Part shown: in pieces, positions 53,181 to 61,837 of the stretch
Position numbering within the stretch: position 1 is the stretch's first letter
How the letters are laid out: the number at the start of each line of letters is the position of its first letter
NCBI RefSeq assembly: GCF_030542105.1
Contig: NZ_JAUOFB010000002.1
Span: 1 to 64,000, forward strand
Source: Hymenobacter sp. BT730
GTDB taxonomy: Bacteria > Bacteroidota > Bacteroidia > Cytophagales > Hymenobacteraceae
DNA length: 64,000 nucleotides
Direction: 5' to 3'
Notes under the pieces: model-generated
Databases searched by the model: none
What the model was told of the DNA's origin: nothing
Seen by the model: the letters and a program-made list of their open reading frames with translations, nothing else
Made by a program: the position numbers and the translations under genes

Positions 53181-53669
53181 TTATTCAAACTTGACTTTCG
53201 TCTTCGATTTTTCAAATTCTAAAATAGAGCTGTCAGCAAATGGCACGGGCAACTGTACCGGTACTGATACCGCCACGCCCTTACGGGTGGCAGGCTTCCA
53301 GGCCGGTAGCAAGGCCAGCACGCGTAGGGCCTCGGCGTCGCACTCCGGCGAGAGGCCTTTAACCACCGTTGCATTGCTCAGGTGGCCGTCGGCTTCTACC
53401 GTAAAAGTGGTTAGCACGCTGCCCGTAATATGCTTGACGCGCGCGGCGTCCGGATACTGTACATTCAGGGCAAAAAATTCGCCCAGGGCCTCCGCACCGC
53501 CCGGAAACTGCGGTGGAATATCGGGCCGGTTGGTGGCGGGGGTGCGCTGCACCTGCATATGGCCGGGCCGGAGTACGGTGGGCTGCTTAGCAGCGGGAGC
53601 AGGCTGAGTTTGTGCCTGCGCTGAGGCCGCCAAGCCAACCAGCAGCAGGAGAAAAAACAGATGTTTCAC
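53181..53669 (-). CDS. Secreted TonB C-terminal domain protein
   Basis: 162 residues from a GTG start. The N-terminus is a cleavable signal peptide (HLFFLLLLVGLAASAQAQ) rather than a membrane anchor. After a short Pro-rich linker the TonB C-terminal fold is visible: YPDAARVKHITGSVLTTFTVEADGHLSNATVVKG, ECDAEALRVLALLPAWKPA. Without a membrane anchor it could not couple to ExbBD in the usual way, so it may act as a soluble periplasmic protein. Upstream of it is the paired repeat element's other side. Confidence 0.85.
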   Translation of the reverse strand: MKHLFFLLLLVGLAASAQAQTQPAPAAKQPTVLRPGHMQVQRTPATNRPDIPPQFPGGAEALGEFFALNVQYPDAARVKHITGSVLTTFTVEADGHLSNATVVKGLSPECDAEALRVLALLPAWKPATRKGVAVSVPVQLPVPFADSSILEFEKSKTKVKFE

Positions 53670-53780
53670 GAGGGAGCAGGCTTACAAGGTGAACAGGACA
53701 AACCGGTAAAAACAGGCAGGCACCGCACGGACCCGTAAAGGTACACACAACTGCTCCCATTACCGTTGTTGCCTAACCCC

Positions 53781-55268
53781 TCAGGCGTGAGCCGGGTTCA
53801 ATTCGTGTACCTGCGCTGTACGGGAAATAGCCAGTAACCCAAGGAACGTGAGGGCGCCGTTGAGCAGCAAAATCTCAAACCCAAATTTGTAGCCGCCCAG
53901 CCAGGCCTCAGAGTTAACGTTGATGATGTACGTAATGATAGGCGCGGCCACGCACACGGGCAGTACCATCCGGTCGCGCAACTGCAAACGGGTAAGAATA
54001 CCGAAGGAGAACAGGCCCAGCAGCGGCCCGTAGGTGTAGCCCGCGGCCTTAAACACGGCCGTAATCAGGCTCTGGTCGTTCAGGGCCTGGAAAATGAGAA
54101 TAATCACCATCAGCACCACGGAAAAGCCAAGGTGGGTAAGCTGGCGCAGGTTTTTCTGCCGGTTTTCGGGGTACTGCTTGATGTTGAGAAAATCGACGCA
54201 GAAAGAGGTGGTCAGGGCCGTCAGGGCCGAGTCGGCAGAGGCGTAGGTAACGGCAATAATGCCCAGAATAAAGATGATGCCGGCAAACAGGGAAAAATGG
54301 TTGGTAGCCAGCAGCGGGAATACGTTGTCGCCAATGATTTTTCCTTCGGCATTGGTGGGCAGCTGAATTCCCTTTACGGCGGCATACTGATAGAGCAGAA
54401 CGCCCAGCGTCAGGAACAGCACATTCACGAAAACCAGCACCAGCGTAAACCAGAACATGTTTTTCTGGGCATCGGCCAGGGAGCGGCAGCTCAGGTTTTT
54501 CTGCATCAGGTCCTGGTCGAGGCCGGTCATCACAATGGTGATAAAGGCGCCGGAGGCAAACTGCTTCCAGAAGAACTTGTCGTCTTTCAGGTGGCTGAAG
54601 TAGATCTGAGACATGGAGCTGTCCTTCACGGTCTTCACCAGCTCCTTCAGGCCCAGGTTCAGCTCGGAAGAAATCAGGTAAATGCTCACGCCTACGCAGG
54701 TCAGCATAGCCAGCGTCTGGAAAGTGTCGGTCCAGAGAATGGTTTTGAGGCCGCCTTTAAAGGTGTAGAGATAAATTAGCAGAATGCTGACAATCACCGT
54801 CACGTAGAACGGCACGCCCATCTGATCAAACACGGCCAGCTGCAGCACGCCCGCCACCAGGTACAGGCGGAACGCCGAGCCAATGGCCCGGGAAATCAGG
54901 AAAAACAGCGCGCCGGTTTTGTAGCTCCAGAACCCAAACCGCTGCTCCAGATAAGTGTAGATAGATACCAACTGCAAACGATAGTACAGCGGCATCAGCA
55001 CCAGCCCAATCACTAAATACCCCACCAGATACCCAAATACCACCGCCATGTAGCTCCAGGCCTGCGACTGCACCATGCCCGGCACCGAAATAAACGTGAC
55101 GCCCGACAGCGAGGTGCCAATCATGGCAAACGCTACCATATACCACGGCGCATTGCGGTTAGCAATGAAGAACGACTCGCTGGTGGCTTTGCGGGAGGTG
55201 AGCACCGCAATGATGATGAGAACAGTGAAGTAGCCCGCAATCAGGCTCAGAATCAGGGTAGGGGACAT
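53781..55268 (-). CDS. Sodium:solute symporter (SSS family)
   Basis: 495 residues from the ATG at 55268, giving a first helix LILSLIAGYFTVLIIIAVLT; the longer frame adds 14 residues before it. SSS motifs: SESFFIANRNAPWYMVAFAMIGTSLSGVTF-type helix 1-2, GLDQDLMQKNLSCRS, and helix 8-9 with YASADSALTALTTSFCVDFL carrying the sodium-site Ser/Thr residues. 13 helices expected. Substrate unknown. No coupled microprotein is seen here, in contrast to the symporter at 41617. Confidence 0.93.
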   Translation of the reverse strand: MSPTLILSLIAGYFTVLIIIAVLTSRKATSESFFIANRNAPWYMVAFAMIGTSLSGVTFISVPGMVQSQAWSYMAVVFGYLVGYLVIGLVLMPLYYRLQLVSIYTYLEQRFGFWSYKTGALFFLISRAIGSAFRLYLVAGVLQLAVFDQMGVPFYVTVIVSILLIYLYTFKGGLKTILWTDTFQTLAMLTCVGVSIYLISSELNLGLKELVKTVKDSSMSQIYFSHLKDDKFFWKQFASGAFITIVMTGLDQDLMQKNLSCRSLADAQKNMFWFTLVLVFVNVLFLTLGVLLYQYAAVKGIQLPTNAEGKIIGDNVFPLLATNHFSLFAGIIFILGIIAVTYASADSALTALTTSFCVDFLNIKQYPENRQKNLRQLTHLGFSVVLMVIILIFQALNDQSLITAVFKAAGYTYGPLLGLFSFGILTRLQLRDRMVLPVCVAAPIITYIINVNSEAWLGGYKFGFEILLLNGALTFLGLLAISRTAQVHELNPAHA

Positions 55269-55273
55269 AAAGA

Positions 55274-55281
55274 CAAATGTA
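55274..55281 (-). promoter_or_regulatory. Candidate -7 element of the symporter gene
   Basis: TACATTTG on the minus strand, 5 bases before the ATG at 55268. No suitable TTG at the -33 position. Confidence 0.35.
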
Positions 55282-55352
55282 GCACATGCTTCTGCTTGTG
55301 CCGGTATCAAATTGTAGCGTACACCGAAGCATCCAGCTATTCGGCTACTTAC

Positions 55353-56372
55353 CTATTCCCACTCACTCCAGCGCAGCACCTCGCCCACGGCGGGTGCGTG
55401 GAGCTCACCCCGGAGCATGCCGCCGGCTGCCACTTCCTGCAGCAGGCGCAGGGGCTCCGAGGCGGGCTCGTCGCTGAGGTCGAAGGTGCCGTAGTGCATG
55501 GGTACCACGTGGCCGGCGCGCAGCACGTTGGCCGCCTTGGCGGCTTCATGCGGGTTTACGTGGCTTAGCTGCATCATAAAGGCGGGCTTGTAGGCCCCAA
55601 TGGGCAGCAGGCAGACATCAATGGGACCGAAGAGCTTTTCAATTTCCTCGAAGTGCTCCGCGTAGGCTGTATCACCGGTAAAGAAAATCAGGCGGCCATC
55701 CGGGGTGCGAATCATAAAGCTACCCCAGAGTACCTGGTTCATATCCGTAAGGCCCCGGCGGTGCCAGTGGGCAGCGGGCAGGTAGAAAATTTCCAGCGGG
55801 GCATTGGGACCCAGGTCAAACTGCTGCCACCAGCCGGCTTCCTGCACCCGGAGTGTCGGGGCCATTTTTTGGAGCAGGGGCTGCATGCGCAGGGAAGTCA
55901 GGACCTGCATTTGGGGGTTTTGGCCGGCCAGCCGCTTCACCGACTGTTCATCAAGATGGTCGCGGTGGCCGTGGCTGAGCAACAGGTAATCAATTCCGAC
56001 GATATCCTCCGGGCGGCAAGGCAGCGGGTGACGACGGCGCAGAAACGGAGAGTCGTACAGGACGGGGTCGAAGAGCAGGGTAAGGCCCGCCACGCGGAGT
56101 AGAAAGGTGGCGTGGCCCAGCCATACCAGCGCGTCGTTGGCCGAGGTGAAAAAGTCGGTGCAGGGTACTACGGCCGGGGCCCAGGTATCCTGCTTCTTTT
56201 CCTGCTTTTGCGGATTCTCGGTGAGCAGCTTCCAGCGGATAACGTTGCTGAAGTCGGGGTTGTACAGCTTATCGCCATTGGCGAACTGTTGGCCGAAGAG
56301 CTTGTTGCCGGGGTAGTTGGGCTTGATGGTGCGCAGCTGCTCGTTGCGGGCGTACGTAATGCGTTCAGCCAT
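55353..56372 (-). CDS. MBL-fold metallohydrolase (UlaG / NAPE-PLD-like)
   Basis: 339 residues. Metallo-beta-lactamase signatures: LVWLGHATFLLRVAG, HGHRDHLDEQSV (zinc-binding HxHxDH), DTAYAEHFEEI, and VVPMHYGTFDLSDEP near the end. The N-terminal ~90 residues (WAPAVVPCTDFFTSANDALVW) match the NAPE-PLD/UlaG-like subgroup. Phosphodiesterase or lactonase activity is the family expectation; substrate unknown. Cytoplasmic. Confidence 0.9.
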   Translation of the reverse strand: MAERITYARNEQLRTIKPNYPGNKLFGQQFANGDKLYNPDFSNVIRWKLLTENPQKQEKKQDTWAPAVVPCTDFFTSANDALVWLGHATFLLRVAGLTLLFDPVLYDSPFLRRRHPLPCRPEDIVGIDYLLLSHGHRDHLDEQSVKRLAGQNPQMQVLTSLRMQPLLQKMAPTLRVQEAGWWQQFDLGPNAPLEIFYLPAAHWHRRGLTDMNQVLWGSFMIRTPDGRLIFFTGDTAYAEHFEEIEKLFGPIDVCLLPIGAYKPAFMMQLSHVNPHEAAKAANVLRAGHVVPMHYGTFDLSDEPASEPLRLLQEVAAGGMLRGELHAPAVGEVLRWSEWE

Positions 56373-56443
56373 AAATAAGTGGCAGGTGGTAACAGGGAAA
56401 AACCGGCAGCGGGCGGGTTTGTATGGATTATCAGCTTAAAACA

Positions 56444-56475
56444 AAGCTCTCTGAAAAATCGATTTCAGAGAGCTT
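56444..56475 (-). terminator. Terminator of the outer-membrane protein gene
   Basis: 13-base arms AAGCTCTCTGAAA (56444-56456) and complement (56463-56475), followed on the minus strand by TTTGTTTT, 21 bases past the stop at 56496. Confidence 0.85.
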
Positions 56476-56495
56476 CAGCAAAACAAAAAAGCAGG

Positions 56496-57092
56496 TTAGT
56501 ACCCTAAGGGCTGTCCCGAAGCCGGGCCGTAGTACATGCCGTTGCCCGGCGCAGCGCCGGAGGAAACCCGGATGCCGCCGGAAACCGAAACACTCTCGGA
56601 AATCTGGAAGTCGGCCCGCAGATTCATGCCGGAGCCTGGCGTGCCAAAGCCCGCGTAAGGATTTACTACTGGCCGGCCGGCCATAGTAGGCGTCAGGTCT
56701 TTCCAGGCCGTTCCGGTGAGGGAGAGACGCGGCGATACCGCATAAATTCCCCCAGCCTGAATCAAATAATGATGGGTACCCATAGGTCCCAAACGGGAGC
56801 CGCCGTTTTCGGCCGTGGCATACGGCGCCCCCGGCATGGTACGCAGGTACGTAACGCCCCCAAACACAGAAAAGCGGGGAGCAAGCCGGTATACCACGGA
56901 AGGACTCAGGTAAGAAGCAGAGCCATAACGACCCGCAAACATGGCGCCGGCCGTGAGGCTGTAGGAAGCGCGCCCGCCCAGCAGACCGGGGACCGGGCGC
57001 GAGGCCGTGGCAGCTCCGCTAGCCATTGTCTGTGCCGAAGCAGAGCTAACCAGCAGGCTCAAGGCAGCGAAAAGAGCACCAAATCGGAACAT
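56496..57092 (-). CDS. Outer-membrane beta-barrel protein
   Basis: 198 residues from the ATG at 57092, opening a signal peptide (FRFGALFAALSLLVSSASAQ); the longer frame is not leader-like. The rest is Gly/Ser/Tyr-rich with repeating strands (SYSLTAGAMFAGRYGS, PRFSVFGGVTYL, HHYLIQAGGIYAVSPRLSLTGT, RADFQISESVSVSGGIRVS), as in small barrels with short loops. Function unknown. Confidence 0.75.
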   Translation of the reverse strand: MFRFGALFAALSLLVSSASAQTMASGAATASRPVPGLLGGRASYSLTAGAMFAGRYGSASYLSPSVVYRLAPRFSVFGGVTYLRTMPGAPYATAENGGSRLGPMGTHHYLIQAGGIYAVSPRLSLTGTAWKDLTPTMAGRPVVNPYAGFGTPGSGMNLRADFQISESVSVSGGIRVSSGAAPGNGMYYGPASGQPLGY

Positions 57093-57268
57093 AGAAGAAA
57101 GGCGGCAAGGTGGAAATCCTATGCTAAGATACACAACATCCCCTGGAGGGTTGTAGCAGCCAGGGCCGAGGCAGAAGAAAACCAGCATCGCAGCGTGGTG
57201 CAGTCCTGCTAATCCAGTATTTTGGGTGGCTAATTCTGTGTTTTTACTTTTTAACCTTTACCTGATTT

Positions 57269-58003
57269 ATGGAAGAATTTGTACCCGAAGAAATCAATGA
57301 GCAGCCCGAGTTGATGCTGTCAGCGGAGGAAGCTTCGCAGGTTATTTCCGGTTATATGCGCCAGGTGTATACCTGGATGACGGTGGCCCTGGCCCTCACG
57401 GGTGGGGTGGCCTTGTTTGTAGGCGCCTCGCCTATGGTGCAGCAATTGGTATTCGGCAACCGCCTGGTATTTATGGGTTTGCTGCTGCTGGAGCTGGTGG
57501 TGGTCGGTTTCCTGTCCCGCAAGGCTTTCGACTGGACAATAGGGCAGACGCAGGCGGCCTTTGTGGGCTACGCGCTGCTCAATGGCCTTACCCTGGGCGT
57601 GGTGTTCCTGGTTTACACCGCCGACTCCATTGCCTCCACCTTTTTCGTAACGGCAGGCACCTTTGGCGTGATGAGCCTCTACGGCTTTTTCACCCGCACC
57701 GACCTCACCCGCTGGGGAAACCTGCTCCTGATGGGCCTCATCGGCCTTATCATAGCCTCGGTAGTGAATATGTTCCTGCTGAACTCCATGCTTTACACCA
57801 TTTGCTCCTTCGTCGGGGTGCTGCTATTCGTAGGGCTTACTGCCTACGATACCCAGAAGCTGAAAATGATGGCCTTCATGGGCTATGGCGAGGAAGACAC
57901 TACCATCAACCAAAAGGCGGCCGTGCTGGGCGCCCTGACACTGTATCTGGACTTTGTAAACCTGTTTCTCTACATTCTGCGCCTGTTTGGTCGTCGAAAG
58001 TAA
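57269..58003 (+). CDS. Bax inhibitor-1 / YccA-family membrane protein
   Basis: 244 residues with seven helices after a ~35-residue acidic N-terminal tail. BI-1 motifs: RQVYTWMTVALALTGGVALFVG, ALLNGLTLGVVFLVY, TAYDTQKLKMMAFMG and the terminal NLFLYILRLFGRRK, where the helix 6-7 Asp residues are the proposed pH sensor of the family. Expected to affect ion leakage or membrane-protein quality control. Confidence 0.95.
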   Translation: MEEFVPEEINEQPELMLSAEEASQVISGYMRQVYTWMTVALALTGGVALFVGASPMVQQLVFGNRLVFMGLLLLELVVVGFLSRKAFDWTIGQTQAAFVGYALLNGLTLGVVFLVYTADSIASTFFVTAGTFGVMSLYGFFTRTDLTRWGNLLLMGLIGLIIASVVNMFLLNSMLYTICSFVGVLLFVGLTAYDTQKLKMMAFMGYGEEDTTINQKAAVLGALTLYLDFVNLFLYILRLFGRRK

Positions 58004-58020
58004 CCTTCGGTTCAACGCAC

Positions 58021-58057
58021 AAAAAAGCGGCCTCCAATTCCTGGAGGCCGCTTTTTT
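58021..58057. terminator. Strong terminator between convergent genes
   Basis: 16-base arms 58021-58036 and 58042-58057 with A and T runs, followed by TTTTTT on the plus strand and again A-rich on the left. Confidence 0.93.
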
Positions 58058-58090
58058 GTTTTTTCAACGGGTAAGAAAGGTGCTAGAAGC

Positions 58091-59926
58091 CTATTTGGCC
58101 TTGCCGTCTAGCCAGGCGGCCCGGAACGCCAGCTGCTCGGGCGTGGGCTGCTGGCCGGCTGTTTCCATGGTTACCACTTCCAGCTCTAAATCTTCCTGCA
58201 GCGTCACCGGTACGGTGCGCACCTGCCCACGCGAGCGGGCCTCCAACTGCACTACATCACCGGGCTTGTGCTTGCTCAGTAGTTTGTCAAATGTCTTCTG
58301 ATCTTTCAACTCTTTTCCATCCAGCTTCAGCAATTGGTCACCCCGGTCGAGGCCGGCGGTATACAGCGCATCGTTCAGGAAGGTAGCTGAGCTGATATTC
58401 AGAACCTTGTTGTCAAACTTCAACCAGCTTTCCCCCAGCGTGGCTTTGCCGGCGTGCGCCTTGCGGACTACCATCCCGGCGGGGGCCAACAAGGTGGTAA
58501 AATCGGGGAGCGTATGCCCGGTAATGTGCTGCCGGAAAAACTGCCCGGCAAAGGCGGTGTCGTGCGTTACCTCGCCCAGTACGCGCTGCCAGTCGGCCAG
58601 GGTGTAGGGGCGTTCCGGGGCATAGTCGTGCTGGGGCTTGCCGTGCTGTTGCCACATGGCGCGCATAAAGGCATCCAGGTCGGTTTTGTACTTCTGGCGA
58701 AGCTCCAGGTCCAGCGCCAGGGCATTGGCGCCACCTATGATGTAGTAGGAGAGGTAAGTATTGCTGCGGTTGTTGGGGTCGATGCTGACGGCCGCATCCA
58801 CAAAAGGCGCCTGCTGGCTCATATGCACCGGCGAGTAGCGCTTCGCCCCGGGCGCATTCAGCATGGCATTCACCAGGCCGCTTACGGCAATGCTGGCATA
58901 CTGATCCGTGGTATACGCCCCGGAGCGACGCAGTAGCAGCTCGCCAAAATACTGGGTAAAGCCTTCGGCAAACCACAGGTTGCTGCTCATGTTCGCCCGG
59001 CTGAAGTCAAACGGTTCCAGGTCGCGGGGGCGCAGGCGCTCCACGTTCCAGCCGTGGAAAAACTCGTGCGAAACCGTGCCCAGGTTGCGTAAGGCATCGG
59101 CTCCTTTTAACGAGCGGGAATTGGTGACGGAAGTGGAGTTGCGGTGCTCCATACCGTCTCCGCTGGCCTGGGGCAGATAGTCGGCCACAAACGTGTAGCG
59201 GCCAAAATCGTATTTCGGCAGCTCACCAAATATGGCGGCGGCTTCTTTTACTACCTTCTTGGTCTGCTCGGTATAGGCGTCAAGCTCAGCATCGGTGCCG
59301 GCGTGCAGTACTTGTAGTTCAATGGTCTGGCCCTGTTCCTGCCAACTGCGCACTTTCTGGTTGCCCAGAGAAGTGGGGCTGTCCATGAGGTACTGCATGT
59401 GGGGGGCGTAGTAGGTGTTGGCGGCCGTTTCCGGGCGAAGCTGGGTGGCAATCTGCCAGCCGGCGGGGGCGTCAAATTTCACTTCCACCGGCCGCTGTTC
59501 CTGCCCCTGGGCATAGGCCAGCGTGGCTGGCATATTCAGGTGGGCGTGCTGGGCATCGATGCCGGCGTAGGTGCCATCGGTCCGGTCGCCGAACAGCGTA
59601 TAGGTGAAGCGTACAGTGCCATCATGGCCTGTCACGGTCCAGCCATAAGGGTCGGGGCGGGAAATGCTGAGGGCTTTTCCTTTCGAGTCGGTGGCCTGCA
59701 CGTCGTACACGTTCTTGGCAAACTCGTGCAGGGCATAGCGGCCGGGCGAGCTGCGCGCCATCCGGACCTGCAGCGGCCCGGAGGGTATCTCGGCGAAGGT
59801 GACAGTTACCTGGGCCTCGTGGTGTACGGCATTGGGAAAGGCTACCTGGTAGCGAACGGGAGCCTGGGCCAGGGCCGTGAGAGGCAGCGCCAGGGCAAAA
59901 AGTAGAGAGGCGGTAGAATGCCGCAT
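58091..59926 (-). CDS. M61 family (glycyl aminopeptidase-like) metallopeptidase with PDZ domain
   Basis: 611 residues with a signal peptide (LLFALALPLTALA). N-terminal beta domain (about 25-190), then the zinc motif HEFFH at 287-291 and the WNVERLRPRDLEPFDF extension with the Glu ligand of the family further on (WFAEGFTQYF). The last ~115 residues form a PDZ domain (GLDRGDQLLKLDGKELKD). It cleaves Gly/Ala N-terminal peptides in relatives. Exported, monocistronic. Confidence 0.94.
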   Translation of the reverse strand: MRHSTASLLFALALPLTALAQAPVRYQVAFPNAVHHEAQVTVTFAEIPSGPLQVRMARSSPGRYALHEFAKNVYDVQATDSKGKALSISRPDPYGWTVTGHDGTVRFTYTLFGDRTDGTYAGIDAQHAHLNMPATLAYAQGQEQRPVEVKFDAPAGWQIATQLRPETAANTYYAPHMQYLMDSPTSLGNQKVRSWQEQGQTIELQVLHAGTDAELDAYTEQTKKVVKEAAAIFGELPKYDFGRYTFVADYLPQASGDGMEHRNSTSVTNSRSLKGADALRNLGTVSHEFFHGWNVERLRPRDLEPFDFSRANMSSNLWFAEGFTQYFGELLLRRSGAYTTDQYASIAVSGLVNAMLNAPGAKRYSPVHMSQQAPFVDAAVSIDPNNRSNTYLSYYIIGGANALALDLELRQKYKTDLDAFMRAMWQQHGKPQHDYAPERPYTLADWQRVLGEVTHDTAFAGQFFRQHITGHTLPDFTTLLAPAGMVVRKAHAGKATLGESWLKFDNKVLNISSATFLNDALYTAGLDRGDQLLKLDGKELKDQKTFDKLLSKHKPGDVVQLEARSRGQVRTVPVTLQEDLELEVVTMETAGQQPTPEQLAFRAAWLDGKAK

Positions 59927-60057
59927 AGAGGAAGTTAAGGGTAGAGAGAAGGAATAGGACTTGAAAGTACGGGCCTAATGCTTAACAATGCTGCTTTTGT
60001 GGAGCTGCCGGTTGCTGGATCGTAAATTAATGATGATTACAGCCGCTCTGCTTTGCC

Positions 60058-60711
60058 TTAGCTTTTAGATTTGTCTACGTATACCACGGCTTCCGCCATT
60101 CCCCCAAACACCGTGTGGCGCGTAGTCGGCAGCAGCCCAACCCGCGCCAGTTCTTCCCGAATGGGGGGCAGCTTCCGGCCCTGAATCCCGGTAGTCAGCC
60201 CAAAAAAGCGGTACATAGAAGCCAGCAGCAGCTTTTGCCAGGCAGTGCGTGGGGGGGCAAAATCGGCCAGCAGCCACGGCGCCTGGGGTTTGCGTACGGC
60301 CGCCAGCCGGCTTACTATGTGGCGCAGCCGGGCAGCCGGAAATAAGTCGAGAAAAAAGAAAGTCACGATAACGTCGAAAGCCTCCGTAGGCAGCAAAGAG
60401 TCCTCAGTGCCCAAACGAAATTCTACCTGCTTCTGCTGGGTAGGGCTCAGCCCTTGCAAAGTTTGCTGGGAGCGGCGCAGCATAGCCGGCGAGGCTTCGA
60501 TATACAGGATATGTGCCGCTGGCCGACGCCGGAGTACCTCTGGCAGCACCCAGCCAGAACCTCCGCCAATAATAAGTACACGTGGCGCGCCTGCTGGCAG
60601 CCCTTCCAGTGCCAAGCGTTGGGCCCGCAGCAGACTGCGCCCAAATACCAGACGCGCCAGCGGGTCATAAAAGGCAGCTACCCGGTCAAAACCGGCATCA
60701 GGCAGTGGCAT
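60058..60711 (-). CDS. Class I SAM-dependent methyltransferase
   Basis: 217 residues from the ATG at 60711, preferred to the ATG at 60798, whose complement is embedded in the start codon of the divergent PAP2 gene; a CATCTTTG element lies 3 bases before 60711. SAM-binding motif I reads RVLIIGGGSGWVLPEVL, motif II EASPAMLRRS and a GTEDSLL loop. The N-terminal DRVAAFYDPLARLVFG looks like UbiE-type methyltransferases. The substrate is not evident. Confidence 0.85.
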   Translation of the reverse strand: MPLPDAGFDRVAAFYDPLARLVFGRSLLRAQRLALEGLPAGAPRVLIIGGGSGWVLPEVLRRRPAAHILYIEASPAMLRRSQQTLQGLSPTQQKQVEFRLGTEDSLLPTEAFDVIVTFFFLDLFPAARLRHIVSRLAAVRKPQAPWLLADFAPPRTAWQKLLLASMYRFFGLTTGIQGRKLPPIREELARVGLLPTTRHTVFGGMAEAVVYVDKSKS

Positions 60712-60796
60712 ATGCAAAGATGCGCGGCGCAGCTGAATATCCTTTCCCACGCGGCTTTCGTTTGCAGTAGGCGCCCTCACCGTGTTTTGCTCACCC

Positions 60797-61516
60797 ATGA
60801 CGAATCATCTGCGCCGCTTACTGGCGGAATTCATCCTGTTCATCACCGAGTTTGCTATAGTGCTGGCTATTGGTGTGTTGGGGGTAGCCGGTTTTCTGGC
60901 CATTAGCCGGGAAGTGTTTGATCAGGATGCGGCTACCTTCGATGCCGATGCTTTCCGCTGGACGCAACGGTTGTTTGGCTCCGAGCAGAAGCAGTGGGTG
61001 GAAGCTATTACGTTTTTTGCCTCCCGCAATTTTATTGTGGTAGCGGCACTGGCCGTTATTCTATACTTTCTGGTATTGCGCCGGCACCGCTGGTATACTC
61101 TCATGGTGCCCGTGGTGGCCTTGGGAGGCATCACGCTCAACATTGCCCTAAAAGGGCTTTATCAGCGCCCCCGGCCATTGCTGCCCCTCACCTCGGCCTC
61201 AGGCCTGAGTTTTCCCAGTGGCCATGCCATGATCAGTGCCTGTTTTTATGGCTTACTTATTTACCTGGTATACACCCACGTGCGGCAGCATAAGGTTTTG
61301 CGCTGGGGGCTTATAGCTATGTTAGTGCTGCTGATTACCCTCATTGGCCTTACCCGTATTTACCTGCGGGTGCATTATGCTACTGATGTATTGGCGGGTA
61401 TACTGGCAGGTATTTCCTGGCTGCTGATTGCTATTCCGCTGCTGCGCCGGTTAGAAGGAGTGATAAAAAAGCGGTTTCGTAATGATCCGCAATTGGCTGA
61501 AAAACAGGCCTTATAA
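60797..61516 (+). CDS. PAP2-family membrane phosphatase
   Basis: 239 residues from the ATG at 60797; the GTG at 60782 is a weaker choice. Six membrane helices. The three PAP2 motifs: KGLYQRPRP, LSFPSGHAM and GLTRIYLRVHYATDV, with the catalytic His in each of the last two. The enzyme dephosphorylates lipid phosphates such as undecaprenyl pyrophosphate or phosphatidate at the outer face of the inner membrane. A second PAP2 gene lies at 61838. Confidence 0.92.
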   Translation: MTNHLRRLLAEFILFITEFAIVLAIGVLGVAGFLAISREVFDQDAATFDADAFRWTQRLFGSEQKQWVEAITFFASRNFIVVAALAVILYFLVLRRHRWYTLMVPVVALGGITLNIALKGLYQRPRPLLPLTSASGLSFPSGHAMISACFYGLLIYLVYTHVRQHKVLRWGLIAMLVLLITLIGLTRIYLRVHYATDVLAGILAGISWLLIAIPLLRRLEGVIKKRFRNDPQLAEKQAL

Positions 61517-61557
61517 GCTGATTTCGCAATTTATTTCGAAAAAATGTAGGGCCTGGC

Positions 61558-61589
61558 TTGACATAAGTTCAATTCGCCGTGTATCTTTG
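61558..61589 (+). promoter_or_regulatory. Bacteroidota-type promoter of tRNA-Leu
   Basis: TTG at 61558-61560, 21-base spacer, then TATCTTTG at 61582-61589, an exact TAnnTTTG. Precedes the tRNA by about 50 bases. Confidence 0.78.
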
Positions 61590-61640
61590 CAGCGTCAAAA
61601 GACACCTCCACACGGGAGTTTAGGCTTTTGAACTATTGAT

Positions 61641-61725
61641 GCGCTTGTGGCGAAATTGGTAGACGCGCTGTCTTCAGGCGGCAGTTCCGAAAGGTGTGAG
61701 AGTTCGAGTCTCTCCGAGCGCACCA
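61641..61725 (+). tRNA. tRNA-Leu (anticodon CAG)
   Basis: 85 bases with encoded CCA (61723-61725). Acceptor stem GCGCTTG with CGAGCGC, D arm with GCG/CGC stem, anticodon stem CTGTC/GGCAG around loop TTCAGGC (anticodon CAG), a long variable arm expected for Leu, and T arm GAGAG-TTCGAGT-CTCTC. It follows a good promoter and precedes a terminator, so is transcribed alone. Confidence 0.95.
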
Positions 61726-61726
61726 C

Positions 61727-61757
61727 AAAAGCCGGTTCCTTTGGGAGCCGGCTTTTT
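61727..61757 (+). terminator. Terminator after tRNA-Leu
   Basis: Stem AAAAGCCGGTTCC pairing with GGAGCCGGCTTTT (one G:U) followed by TTTTTTT, beginning 2 bases after the CCA end. Confidence 0.93.
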
Positions 61758-61837
61758 TTGCTTTTCACCCTTTTGCAAATTGGGTGTGCAAGTCAACGAA
61801 GCCTTTGGATTTGCGTTTGGCAGAAAAACGGAAGCCT

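Noticed and set aside
61641..61725. tRNA-Leu as an integration site for a mobile element
   Set aside because: No integrase gene and no second copy of the tRNA 3' end was seen in the flanking DNA; ordinary genes surround it.
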